This document shows, piece by piece, positions 1-5,985 of a stretch of 8,559 nucleotides of DNA (position 1 is the stretch's first letter; the number at the start of each line of letters is the position of its first letter). The translations under genes and the position numbers were made by a program. The DNA lies in contig JAIVGV010000338.1 in the NCBI GenBank assembly GCA_020201365.1, positions 1 to 8,559 on the forward strand. The letters run 5' to 3'. Below the pieces are notes generated by a model that searched no databases, was not told the DNA's origin, and saw only the letters and a list, made by a program, of their open reading frames with translations. This DNA is from Acidobacteriota bacterium. GTDB lineage: Bacteria; Acidobacteriota; Blastocatellia; Pyrinomonadales; Pyrinomonadaceae.

Positions 1-1
1 G

Positions 2-1273
2 GCTGCACGCGCGCAGCGCGTCGGTCCCGTCGAGGACGAGCGCGCGGCGACCGACGCGGCGAAGAACGCGGTCGAGAAGACGGACGCGAAGAGCGCCGAC
101 AAGTCCGCGCCCAAGACCGAGGCGAACAAGACCGAGACGAAGAAGACGACCAGCGACGCGAAGCTCGACCACACGAGCGCTAACGCCGCCTCGTCTCCTT
201 CCGCTTCATCACCGACCTCGAACGCCTCGACGACGACTCCCGCCGCCTCCCCGTCACCCGCCGCCGCGTCGCCAACGCCGTCAACCGCCACGACCACTCC
301 TTCGACCGCCGCAGCCGCGACGCCGCTCGGCGAGAAGACCGCTTCGAGCGGCACGAGCGACGCGAAGCCCGATCCGGCGACGCAAGCCGCGCCCGCCAAC
401 ACCCTGCCTTCGATGGGCGCGCTCCCGCCGCCTCCCACGTACGAGTCGCCGCAGCCGCTCAAGGCGGACGTGCCCGCGACGCAGGCGGCGAACAGCCCGG
501 CGAACGCCGCGTCGAGCGTCGCCGTGCCGCCTTCCGCGATCTACCGCGTCGGCGCGGGCGACATCCTCGACATCAGGCTCGTCGGCGGCATGTCGAGAGA
601 CATCACGCTCTTCACCGTGCTCGCCAACGGGACGATTGACTACCCGCTCGCCGGGGAGCCCGTCGCCGTCCTGGGGCTGACGACCGACGAGATCGGCGCG
701 CGCCTCTCCGCCGCGCTCAAGCGGCGCGGCATCTTCGACCGCGCGCAATTCCAGATCGGCGTGCGCGACTACGCGAGCCACACCGTCATGGTGAGCGGGC
801 TCGTGGATCAGCCGGGGCAGAAGGCCTTGCAGCGCGAAGCCGTGCCGCTCTACGTCGTCTTCGCGCAGGCTTTGCCGCGACCCGACGCCGGGCGCGTCGT
901 CGTCGTCTCGCGCGCGACGGGTCGCACGCGCACGCTCGATCTCTCAGACCCGGCGGCGCTCAACGAGCTCGTCTCGAACGGCGACGTGATCACCGTCCAG
1001 CCGCGACCGCAGGAGTTCTACTACATCGCCGGGGAGATCAACGCGGCGGGGCAGAAGGACTACCACACGGGGATCACGCTCACCCAAGCGATCCTCGCCG
1101 CCGGGGGCGTGACGCGCGCGGCGGGCAAGCGCACTGTCGTCGTCGTCTCGCGGCAGGGCGCGGACGGTCGGCTCGTGCCCGTCGAGTACGTGCTCCAGGA
1201 GATCGAGGACGGCAAGGTGCCCGATCCGCGCATCCAGCCGGGCGACCGGATCGAAGTCGGTCGCCGCCGCTGA
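2..1273 (+). CDS. Polysaccharide export protein, Wza-like (Poly_export + two SLBB domains), 5' truncated by window edge
   Basis: The frame is open from base 2 to the TGA at 1271-1273, so 423 residues are visible and the true start lies off the left edge. An in-frame ATG at 413 has no ribosome binding site and sits inside the linker, so it is not the start. Visible residues 1-180 are low complexity, first Lys/Thr/Asp/Ala-rich, then Pro/Ser/Thr/Ala-rich. A polysaccharide export domain begins at residue 181 with YRVGAGDILDI and runs to about 258. Two soluble-ligand-binding beta-grasp (SLBB) units follow, at about 260-335 (VMVSGLVDQPG) and 338-420 (YYIAGEINAAG, then ILAAGGVT). Each contains a VVVVSR strand. 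The family forms outer-membrane or periplasmic channels for capsule and exopolysaccharide secretion. The protein ends a few residues after the second SLBB (EVGRRR), without the C-terminal outer-membrane helix of Wza. The signal peptide or lipobox cannot be seen. Family call is firm; the substrate is unknown. Confidence 0.88.
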   Translation, partial: AARAQRVGPVEDERAATDAAKNAVEKTDAKSADKSAPKTEANKTETKKTTSDAKLDHTSANAASSPSASSPTSNASTTTPAASPSPAAASPTPSTATTTPSTAAAATPLGEKTASSGTSDAKPDPATQAAPANTLPSMGALPPPPTYESPQPLKADVPATQAANSPANAASSVAVPPSAIYRVGAGDILDIRLVGGMSRDITLFTVLANGTIDYPLAGEPVAVLGLTTDEIGARLSAALKRRGIFDRAQFQIGVRDYASHTVMVSGLVDQPGQKALQREAVPLYVVFAQALPRPDAGRVVVVSRATGRTRTLDLSDPAALNELVSNGDVITVQPRPQEFYYIAGEINAAGQKDYHTGITLTQAILAAGGVTRAAGKRTVVVVSRQGADGRLVPVEYVLQEIEDGKVPDPRIQPGDRIEVGRRR

Positions 1274-1314
1274 AAAAGTTAAGTCTCCCGGTCGCGCGGC
1301 GTCTCGCGCGCGTC

Positions 1315-1343
1315 TTGTTCGCCGCCTGTTAAGGTTGTATATT
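1315..1343 (+). promoter_or_regulatory. Sigma-70-type promoter upstream of the envelope-protein gene
   Basis: A -35-like TTGTTC at 1315-1320 and a -10-like TATATT at 1338-1343 are separated by exactly 17 bases, in an otherwise GC-rich intergenic region. Transcription would start near 1350, leaving about 115 bases of leader before the ATG at 1465. A second A/T-rich stretch with TAAAAT at 1401-1406 could be an alternative -10, but it has no recognisable -35 at the right distance. The promoter would separate the secreted protein gene from the export gene upstream. The call rests on spacing and hexamer similarity only. Confidence 0.55.
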
Positions 1344-1447
1344 TGCGCGCGCGTGCTGAATCCGCGCTCGCCACACATCCCGGATCGTTCCAGTTCGCTT
1401 TAAAATTTTGGTGCGTGCGGCACAAGGCTTCGACCCGCGCCGCGCTC

Positions 1448-1452
1448 GGAGG
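1448..1452 (+). promoter_or_regulatory. Ribosome binding site GGAGG deciding the start at 1465
   Basis: GGAGG lies 12 bases before the ATG at 1465. The frame stays open further upstream with TTG/GTG codons from 1408, but those have no Shine-Dalgarno match, and the peptide they would add is Arg-rich and would mask the signal peptide. The ATG at 1465 puts the Sec signal sequence at the N-terminus. Confidence 0.7.
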
Positions 1453-1464
1453 CACTCGATTCGC

Positions 1465-3981
1465 ATGACCCCCTCGAAACTCAGCGCACTCATCCTCTGC
1501 GCGCTCTTCGCGTGCGCGCCGCTCGCGCCAGCCGTCTCCGCCGTCACGCTCTCGCCGCGCGCCTCGGCGCAGCAGGAGGACACGCCGTCCGACGCCGAGC
1601 AGGCGATGTTCACGCGCGGGCAGAGGCTCTACAACGACGGTCGTTACGAGCAGGCGTCCGGCGTCTTCAAAGACTTCCTGAAGACTTACCCGAACAGCAT
1701 CATCTACGATCTCACGCTGCTCTGGCTCGGTCGCTCCTACATCGCGCTCAACCGGCTGCCGGAAGCCGAGCAGGTCGCGCAGCAGTTGCGCAACATCAAG
1801 GACACGCCGTTCGTCGAAATCTACGACGGCGAGCTGCAAGCCGCGCGGCGCGAGAGCGCGCGACGCGGGAGCGAAGGCGTCCGCCCCGCCCCGCAGCAGT
1901 CCGCGCCCACGCAGGTCGCGGCGAACGTCGCGCCGAGGACGCGGGCGACGCCCACTCCCTCGCCGACGCCGCGCCGCGTCGCCACGATCACGGATCAGTC
2001 CGCCGCGCGCAGGCGCACGCCCGCGCCGACGCCGACGCCTTCGCGCGCGCCGTCTCTCGTCTCCGAAGCGCGCCCGACCGAGACGGCGGGCGCCGCCGGA
2101 TCGAACGCCCCCGCGCCGACAGCCACGCCGTCCGCGCAAAGCTCGCCCGCGCGACGCGGCTACGGTCGCCGCCCGCGTTCCACGCGCGGCGCGCAGCAGA
2201 GCGCGGCAATGGGCGCGCAGCAGACGGCGGCGAACAATCCGCCCGCGACGACGAGCACGACGGGCGCGCAGACAGCCGCGAGCCAGCCGACTCCGAGACC
2301 GACGCCGCTGCCGCGCCCGACGCCGACGCAGCGCGCCGCCGCCCCGCAGCCGACGCCGCGTCGCACAGAGATCGCGCGCAACACGCCGCCCGTCGCCTCC
2401 ACGCCTCAGCCTTCGCCCGCGCCCTCGCGCGCCGAGCCTTCGGTCTCGGCGAGTTCGAGCGCGCCCGTGACGAACGCGGCGCCGGGCGAGCAGGGCGGCG
2501 CGGCGTTCACCGTCAAGCAGGTTCCGAATCTGTCGCTCGCGCTTCGTCGCGCGGCGCTTGCCGCGTCGCCCGGACAGAGCGTGCAGCTTCCGCTGACCGT
2601 GACGAACGCGGGCAACAAGGAGGATCAGTTCCGCCTCGAGACGGATCTGCCCGCCGAGTTCCAGCCCACCTTCAGCCTCGCCTCGGGCGGTCAGGATTCG
2701 GGTCTGCCGATCCTCGTCACGCCCGTGCTCACGCGCGGTCAGACGCTCGACGTGCTCTTAAACGTCCGCGTGCCCGAGACGGCGACCGACGGGATGCAGC
2801 GCCGCTTCATCGTGCGCGCCGCTTCGCAGGCGGACTTCCAGGTGAGCAAGTTCGAGGACGCCTCGATGATGGTCGTCGCCGCCGCGCTCGCGGGCACGTC
2901 CGCCGTCGGGCGCGACTCGGTGCAGCCGGGCGAGACCTTCACGCAGACGATCTCGGTGCGCAACCGCGGCAGCGCGTCAGCCGAGAGCGCGCGGGCGGAT
3001 TTCGTCTTCAGCCCGGACTTCGAGCTCGTGAACGCCGATCCGCTCCCGCTCTTCTACGACAGCGCCTCGCGCACAGCCGTCTGGAGTCTCGGCGATCTCG
3101 CCTCGAACGGCACGCGCGACATCAAGGTGACGCTGCGCGCCGTCGCGGACGCGCTCGCCGCCAACCGCACGGTCGGGCGCGGCATCATGCGCACGAAGAG
3201 CCTGCCCGTGCCTTCGAACTTCGACGGTCCGACGATCAACGTCGGTCGCGTCCCGCGCGCTCGCATCGAAGCCGTCACCGCGGGTCTGACCGCGACGCCG
3301 GGCGACGTGATGTATTTGCCTTTCGTCGTGCGCAACCCCGGCAACTACCCCGAGTCTTACGAGCTCAGGATCACCGCGCCGGGCGCGCCGACCGCGACGA
3401 TCTACGCCGACACGAACGGCGACGGTCAGCACCAGGACAATGAGCCCGCCGTGACGCAGACGACGGCGCTCGATCCGCGCGGCGGTCAGTTCCCGCTGCT
3501 GCTGCGCGTCGAAGTGCCGCGCACGACGCCCGACCGCCAGCAGTTCGCCTACAACTTGGTCGCGCGCGCCGCGCAGAGCAACCGCGCCGCGAGCGAGGCG
3601 ACGACCGTCTTGACCGTCGCCACGCCGCGCGTGCGCGTTAGAACCGAGCAGGTGACGGACGAGAGCGCGCCCGGCGACGTGAGCTTCTACCGGCTCGTGC
3701 TCGTCAACGACGGCGGCGGCCTCGCCAAGAACATCACCGTCACCGAGAGCCTGCCCGCCGCGCTCGCGCTCGTGGACACGAACCCGCACGTCACGACCGA
3801 CGCGACTGCGGGCGGCGGTCAGCGCGTCGTCTGGAAGGTCAACGAACTCGCGCCCGGCGACACCGCCGTGCTCCTCGTCACCGTCAAGCTGCGCCCAGAC
3901 CTCGCGGCGGGCGGCACGATCACCACGACGCGCACGTGGGTCTATCAGGACGCGAACGGCAACACCTACCAGAACCAGTAG
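1465..3981 (+). CDS. Secreted TPR protein with long Pro/Thr linker and four Ig-like (NEW3/CARDB/DUF11-type) repeats
   Basis: The product has 838 residues. Residues 1-35 form a Sec signal peptide (Lys5, hydrophobic core about 6-21, possible cleavage after AVSA at 26 or ASA at 35). Residues 43-115 contain two TPR-like helical hairpins (RLYNDGRYEQASGVFKDFL, then WLGRSYIALNRLPEAEQ). Residues about 136-345 are a disordered Pro/Thr/Ala/Arg linker with many PTP units. Four beta-sandwich repeats follow, at about 355-460, 483-565, 600-705 and 722-835. Each has the pattern 'PGx..x(V/F)xNxG', as in the NPCBM-associated NEW3, CARDB and DUF11 families. The third carries DTNGDGQHQDNE (649-660), matching the DxNxDGxxxxxE calcium loop. 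Such proteins are surface or periplasmic scaffolds; the TPR part suggests protein binding. It has its own promoter, and the next gene begins within about 30 bases of the TAG, or overlaps it. No enzyme active site is seen. The architecture is clear; the function is unknown. Confidence 0.85.
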   Translation: MTPSKLSALILCALFACAPLAPAVSAVTLSPRASAQQEDTPSDAEQAMFTRGQRLYNDGRYEQASGVFKDFLKTYPNSIIYDLTLLWLGRSYIALNRLPEAEQVAQQLRNIKDTPFVEIYDGELQAARRESARRGSEGVRPAPQQSAPTQVAANVAPRTRATPTPSPTPRRVATITDQSAARRRTPAPTPTPSRAPSLVSEARPTETAGAAGSNAPAPTATPSAQSSPARRGYGRRPRSTRGAQQSAAMGAQQTAANNPPATTSTTGAQTAASQPTPRPTPLPRPTPTQRAAAPQPTPRRTEIARNTPPVASTPQPSPAPSRAEPSVSASSSAPVTNAAPGEQGGAAFTVKQVPNLSLALRRAALAASPGQSVQLPLTVTNAGNKEDQFRLETDLPAEFQPTFSLASGGQDSGLPILVTPVLTRGQTLDVLLNVRVPETATDGMQRRFIVRAASQADFQVSKFEDASMMVVAAALAGTSAVGRDSVQPGETFTQTISVRNRGSASAESARADFVFSPDFELVNADPLPLFYDSASRTAVWSLGDLASNGTRDIKVTLRAVADALAANRTVGRGIMRTKSLPVPSNFDGPTINVGRVPRARIEAVTAGLTATPGDVMYLPFVVRNPGNYPESYELRITAPGAPTATIYADTNGDGQHQDNEPAVTQTTALDPRGGQFPLLLRVEVPRTTPDRQQFAYNLVARAAQSNRAASEATTVLTVATPRVRVRTEQVTDESAPGDVSFYRLVLVNDGGGLAKNITVTESLPAALALVDTNPHVTTDATAGGGQRVVWKVNELAPGDTAVLLVTVKLRPDLAAGGTITTTRTWVYQDANGNTYQNQ
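3409..3444 (+). other. Calcium-binding loop (EF-hand/dockerin type) within the third Ig-like repeat
   Basis: The codons give DTNGDGQHQDNE, residues 649-660 of the secreted protein. Asp1, Asn3, Asp5, Gly6 and Glu12 match the canonical DxNxDGxxxxxE loop. It is inserted between strands of the repeat, directly after ATIYA. Similar 'yxDxNxDGxxxxxE' loops are common in secreted bacterial repeat proteins and usually serve structural calcium binding. Binding is inferred from the motif. Confidence 0.7.
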
Positions 3982-4010
3982 CGACGCGCGCCGAGACGAA
4001 AGCGGAAGCC

Positions 4011-4520
4011 TTGACGACCGGCGACCTTGAGACGCGGCGACGCGACGCGGAAAGTCTCACGCACGCCTCGCCGCGTCTTAGCGCGCGCGCGGGCGCACGC
4101 CTCTCGCGCTTCCTCGTCGCGAAGTCGCTCGCCGAGACGCTCTTCGTCGTCGCGCTCGTCGCTCACTTCTCCTACGCACACTTCAACCCGCGCCTGCGCG
4201 GCTCGCTCGACGCGGCGGACGCGCGCGAGATCGCGGGCTGGGTCGCCGACGCGGATCGCCCGGCGGCGCAGCCCGAGGTCGAGCTCTACCTTGACGGTCA
4301 GTTCGTCGCGCGACGGCGCGCCGACGCGGCGCGCGCCGACGTGCTCGAAGCGCGCCGCGCCGCGAGCGCCGAGCACGGCTTCGTCTTCCAGACGCCGCCG
4401 CTTCTGCCCGGCGAGCACGAGGCGCGCGTCTTCGCCGTTCACGAGGGCGCGGACTTGGAGCGCAAGGCGCTCGTCGAGATCGGCAAGCCGATGCGGTTTC
4501 AGGTAGCTGAGGGGCGATGA
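4011..4520 (+). CDS. Single-pass membrane-anchored protein with extracytoplasmic beta-rich domain
   Basis: No ATG is available. I chose TTG at 4011, giving 169 residues, because it follows the upstream stop at 3981 and has a weak GGAAG 2 bases before it. GTG at 3936 would add 25 residues and overlap the previous gene by 46 bases. The N-terminal 38 residues are basic and polar, presumably cytoplasmic. One transmembrane helix follows at about 39-58 (SLAETLFVVALVAHFSYAHF), then a domain at about 64-163 with the pattern 'GSLDAA..EIAGWVAD..RP..PEVELYLDGQ..ADAARADV..HGFVF..PPLLPGEHEARVFAV'. This I-x-G-W-x-x-D ... H-G-F pattern resembles small beta-domains attached to glycosyltransferases and exopolysaccharide proteins; I recognise the pattern but cannot name a characterised family with certainty. 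Its TGA overlaps the next gene's ATG by 4 bases, so the two are probably translationally coupled. Confidence 0.72.
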   Translation: MTTGDLETRRRDAESLTHASPRLSARAGARLSRFLVAKSLAETLFVVALVAHFSYAHFNPRLRGSLDAADAREIAGWVADADRPAAQPEVELYLDGQFVARRRADAARADVLEARRAASAEHGFVFQTPPLLPGEHEARVFAVHEGADLERKALVEIGKPMRFQVAEGR

Positions 4521-5203
4521 GCGGAAGCGTCGGACAGCTCGGAGACGCCGAGTCGCGCGCGCTCGCGGCGTGGGAGATCGCGTCGGTCGCGGCGTCGGTC
4601 GTCGTCGCGGCGTGGGGCGTGCTGGCGCTCGGCGGGGTCAGTCGGCTGTGGCTCGCCGTGCCGGTCGGGCTCGCCGTCGCGCTGATGATCTACTCGCACG
4701 GCGGGCGCGGCGAATCCTTGCGCGATCTCGGCTGGCGCTTCGACAACTTCGGGCGCGCGCTCGTCGCGCTCGCGCCGATGATGCTCGCATCGATGGTCGT
4801 GCTCGCCGCCTGCGGCTGGCTCTGGTTCGGCGGTCGCTTCAGCCTCTTCGGCGGGCGCGGCGGCTCGACGCTCGCGGGCTACGCCGTGTGGGGCGTCGTG
4901 TGGGGGCTCTTGCAGCAGTATGCGCTGCAAGGCTTCATCAACCGGCGCGCGCAAATCATCTTCGGCGCGGGGTGGCGCAGCATACTTTTAACCGCGCTCG
5001 TCTTCGCGCTGCTGCACCTGCCGAACCCTTGGCTCGCCGCCGCGACCTTCCTCGCGGGGCTCGGCTGGGCTCACGCCTACCAGCGCGCGCCCAACCTCTT
5101 CGCCCTCGCCCTCTCGCACGCCGTGCTCACCTGGGCGCTCATCTCAACCGTCCCCGCCGCCGCCCTCGAAGGCTTGCGCGTCGGATTCAAATACTTCGGC
5201 TGA
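4517..5203 (+). CDS. CPBP (Abi) family intramembrane protease homologue with substituted active site
   Basis: The product is a 228-residue polytopic membrane protein with about 6-7 hydrophobic segments (near 19-39, 44-60, 81-101, 118-135, 154-170, 173-187, 192-210). The ATG at 4517 overlaps the upstream TGA (ATGA) and has GAGGGG just before it. The second half matches the CPBP/Abi fold (PF02517). It has an FxxxH motif (F163 to H167, FALLHLPNP) and a final SHAVLTW around H201. The first catalytic motif, normally EExxxR, reads QQYALQ at 133-138, so both Glu and the Arg are Gln. CPBP enzymes, for example the Rce1 prenyl-protease type, use the Glu pair to activate water, so this protein may not be a protease, or may act by another chemistry. 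CPBP proteins act in CAAX-type processing, bacteriocin immunity and surface-protein maturation. Coupling with the anchored protein suggests that protein as partner. Family call is good; activity is doubtful. Confidence 0.82.
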   Translation: MSGSVGQLGDAESRALAAWEIASVAASVVVAAWGVLALGGVSRLWLAVPVGLAVALMIYSHGGRGESLRDLGWRFDNFGRALVALAPMMLASMVVLAACGWLWFGGRFSLFGGRGGSTLAGYAVWGVVWGLLQQYALQGFINRRAQIIFGAGWRSILLTALVFALLHLPNPWLAAATFLAGLGWAHAYQRAPNLFALALSHAVLTWALISTVPAAALEGLRVGFKYFG

Positions 5204-5233
5204 TGAGGGAAACGATGGAGTCGGCAGGGTGAA

Positions 5234-5268
5234 CGGTGGACGGAAGGCTGATCGTCTTCCGTCCGCCG
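5234..5268 (+). terminator. Strong hairpin between convergent genes, likely bidirectional transcription end
   Basis: Bases 5234-5246 (CGGTGGACGGAAG) pair with 5256-5268 (CTTCCGTCCGCCG) over 13 bp with one G-T wobble. The loop is 9 bases and could extend the stem by one G-T and one C-G pair. The hairpin lies between the stop of the CPBP gene (5203) and the stop of the DinB-like gene (5284), which converge. Neither side has a clear T run, so it is not a textbook intrinsic terminator. It may stop transcription from both sides or protect 3' ends. Confidence 0.55.
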
Positions 5269-5283
5269 CCCCGCGTTCTTCCT

Positions 5284-5805
5284 TCATCGTTTGAACTTTC
5301 GGATCAACTCGGAGATCGCCGCGACGTGGTGATCGTCATGCTCCGCGACGAAGAAGGCGAAGTCGGCGACGCTCATCGTTTGCTTGAGCCGCGGGTGGAG
5401 CGCGGTGCGCGCGGCGGTCTCGTCGTCGAGCGTTTCGAGGCGGCGGACGAACTCCGTGCGCTCGCGTCGGAAGTCCGCGAGCAGTTCCGCGAACGGGCGC
5501 GCGTTGTGGTTCGCCTCGTGGGTCTTGCGGTTCTGCATGTCGGCGGCGGTCAGCGTCTCGCGCGCGTTCGAGAAATCTTCGAACCGCGAGAGATCGAGCC
5601 AGCCGAGATCGTGTAGGTGTCCGACCTGCTCCTGGATCGACCAGCGCGAGCCTTCGCGCCGCGTGAGCAAATCGGGCGGGAGTCCGCGCGTTAACTCTTC
5701 GACGCGCGCGGGCGTGCCGCGCAGCCGCTCGATGACGTTCGGCAGCATCCACGGGGGCAGCCCCGTCAAAACGAACTCGCGCTCGACCCAAGCCCTTCGT
5801 AGCAC
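5284..5805 (-). CDS. DinB-like putative metalloenzyme (DinB_2/YfiT superfamily)
   Basis: I chose the GTG at 5805 (173 residues) because GAGGAGG (5815-5821) lies 9 bases upstream of it. A TTG at 5808 is the alternative. The frame stays open further upstream to an ATG at 5883, but that would place the binding site inside the gene. The protein is all-helical with the four-helix-bundle pattern of DinB-like proteins. A helix begins at LPPWMLPNVIERLRGTPARV. The SRWSIQEQVGHLHDLG segment carries His63. The C-terminal AEHDDHHVAAI carries His156 and His160 (HxxxH). These three His are the expected metal-binding triad. Members include bacillithiol S-transferases and mycothiol-dependent isomerases, but most are uncharacterised; this is not DNA polymerase IV, which is also called DinB. 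It is a single gene, divergent from rnpB and convergent with the CPBP gene. Family call is firm; substrate is unknown. Confidence 0.87.
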   Translation of the reverse strand: MLRRAWVEREFVLTGLPPWMLPNVIERLRGTPARVEELTRGLPPDLLTRREGSRWSIQEQVGHLHDLGWLDLSRFEDFSNARETLTAADMQNRKTHEANHNARPFAELLADFRRERTEFVRRLETLDDETAARTALHPRLKQTMSVADFAFFVAEHDDHHVAAISELIRKFKR

Positions 5806-5814
5806 CAACGCAAG

Positions 5815-5821
5815 CCTCCTC
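5815..5821 (-). promoter_or_regulatory. Ribosome binding site GAGGAGG of the DinB-like gene
   Basis: Read on the minus strand, GAGGAGG lies 9 bases before GTG (5805) and 6 bases before TTG (5808). It is a near-perfect Shine-Dalgarno sequence and shows that the long upstream extension of the frame is not translated as part of this gene. Confidence 0.75.
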
Positions 5822-5878
5822 GTCGTCCGCGCGCCCTCGCCTAAGCACGGCGCGGGCGCATCAAATTGTTTGTCCCGT

Positions 5879-5894
5879 CCCAAAAAATTTTGGG
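5879..5894. promoter_or_regulatory. A/T-rich palindrome in the DinB-like/rnpB divergent region, possible operator
   Basis: Seven-base arms CCCAAAA (5879-5885) and TTTTGGG (5888-5894) flank a central AA. The palindrome lies about 75 bases upstream of the DinB-like start codon and about 75 bases upstream of the rnpB -10 box, inside the most A/T-rich island of the region (about 5861-5907). With a 2-base centre it cannot form a stable hairpin loop, so a protein-binding site is more likely than a terminator. No known regulator consensus is recognised. No clear -35/-10 pair for the minus-strand gene could be assigned. Confidence 0.35.
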
Positions 5895-5963
5895 CAGCAA
5901 ATTACAGATCAGGCGCCCCTCACGTTATTACGGAAATGAGCGTGTGCCTGTTCAACGATGGTT

Positions 5964-5972
5964 TGCTATAAT
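5964..5972 (+). promoter_or_regulatory. Extended -10 promoter of rnpB
   Basis: TGCTATAAT contains a perfect TATAAT at 5967-5972 preceded by TGn, the extended -10 element. No good -35 hexamer is present 16-18 bases upstream. Transcription would start at about 5979-5982, a few bases before the RNase P RNA P1 helix at 5986, which fits direct synthesis of a nearly mature 5' end. Confidence 0.75.
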
Positions 5973-5985
5973 CAACGGGACTTGC

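Noticed and set aside
413..415. ATG as the start of the polysaccharide export protein
   Set aside because: There is no Shine-Dalgarno match, and the frame continues upstream to the window edge with consistent codon use and linker composition.
1284..1310. Terminator after the polysaccharide export gene
   Set aside because: GCGCG/CGCGC pairing with a short loop is expected by chance in this composition, and no real T run follows.
1501..1518. Possible lipobox (LFAC, Cys17) in the secreted protein signal peptide
   Set aside because: Phe at the -2 position and the continuing hydrophobic, Ala/Pro-rich stretch with later AxA sites favour ordinary signal peptidase I cleavage.
1512..3443. Long open frame on the + strand overlapping the secreted protein gene in another frame
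   Set aside because: Its product is Arg/Ala-rich throughout, as expected when GC-rich coding sequence is read out of frame. The frame of 1465-3981 has a signal peptide, TPRs and Ig-like repeats.
2977..3789. Long minus-strand open frame opposite the secreted protein gene
   Set aside because: It has Arg/Val/Gly/Asp-rich composition with no domain pattern and no ribosome binding site. Such antisense frames are routine at this base composition.
4570..5232. Second long + strand frame inside the CPBP gene
   Set aside because: It gives an Arg/Ala-rich product without membrane segments, whereas the overlapping frame gives a clear polytopic CPBP protein.
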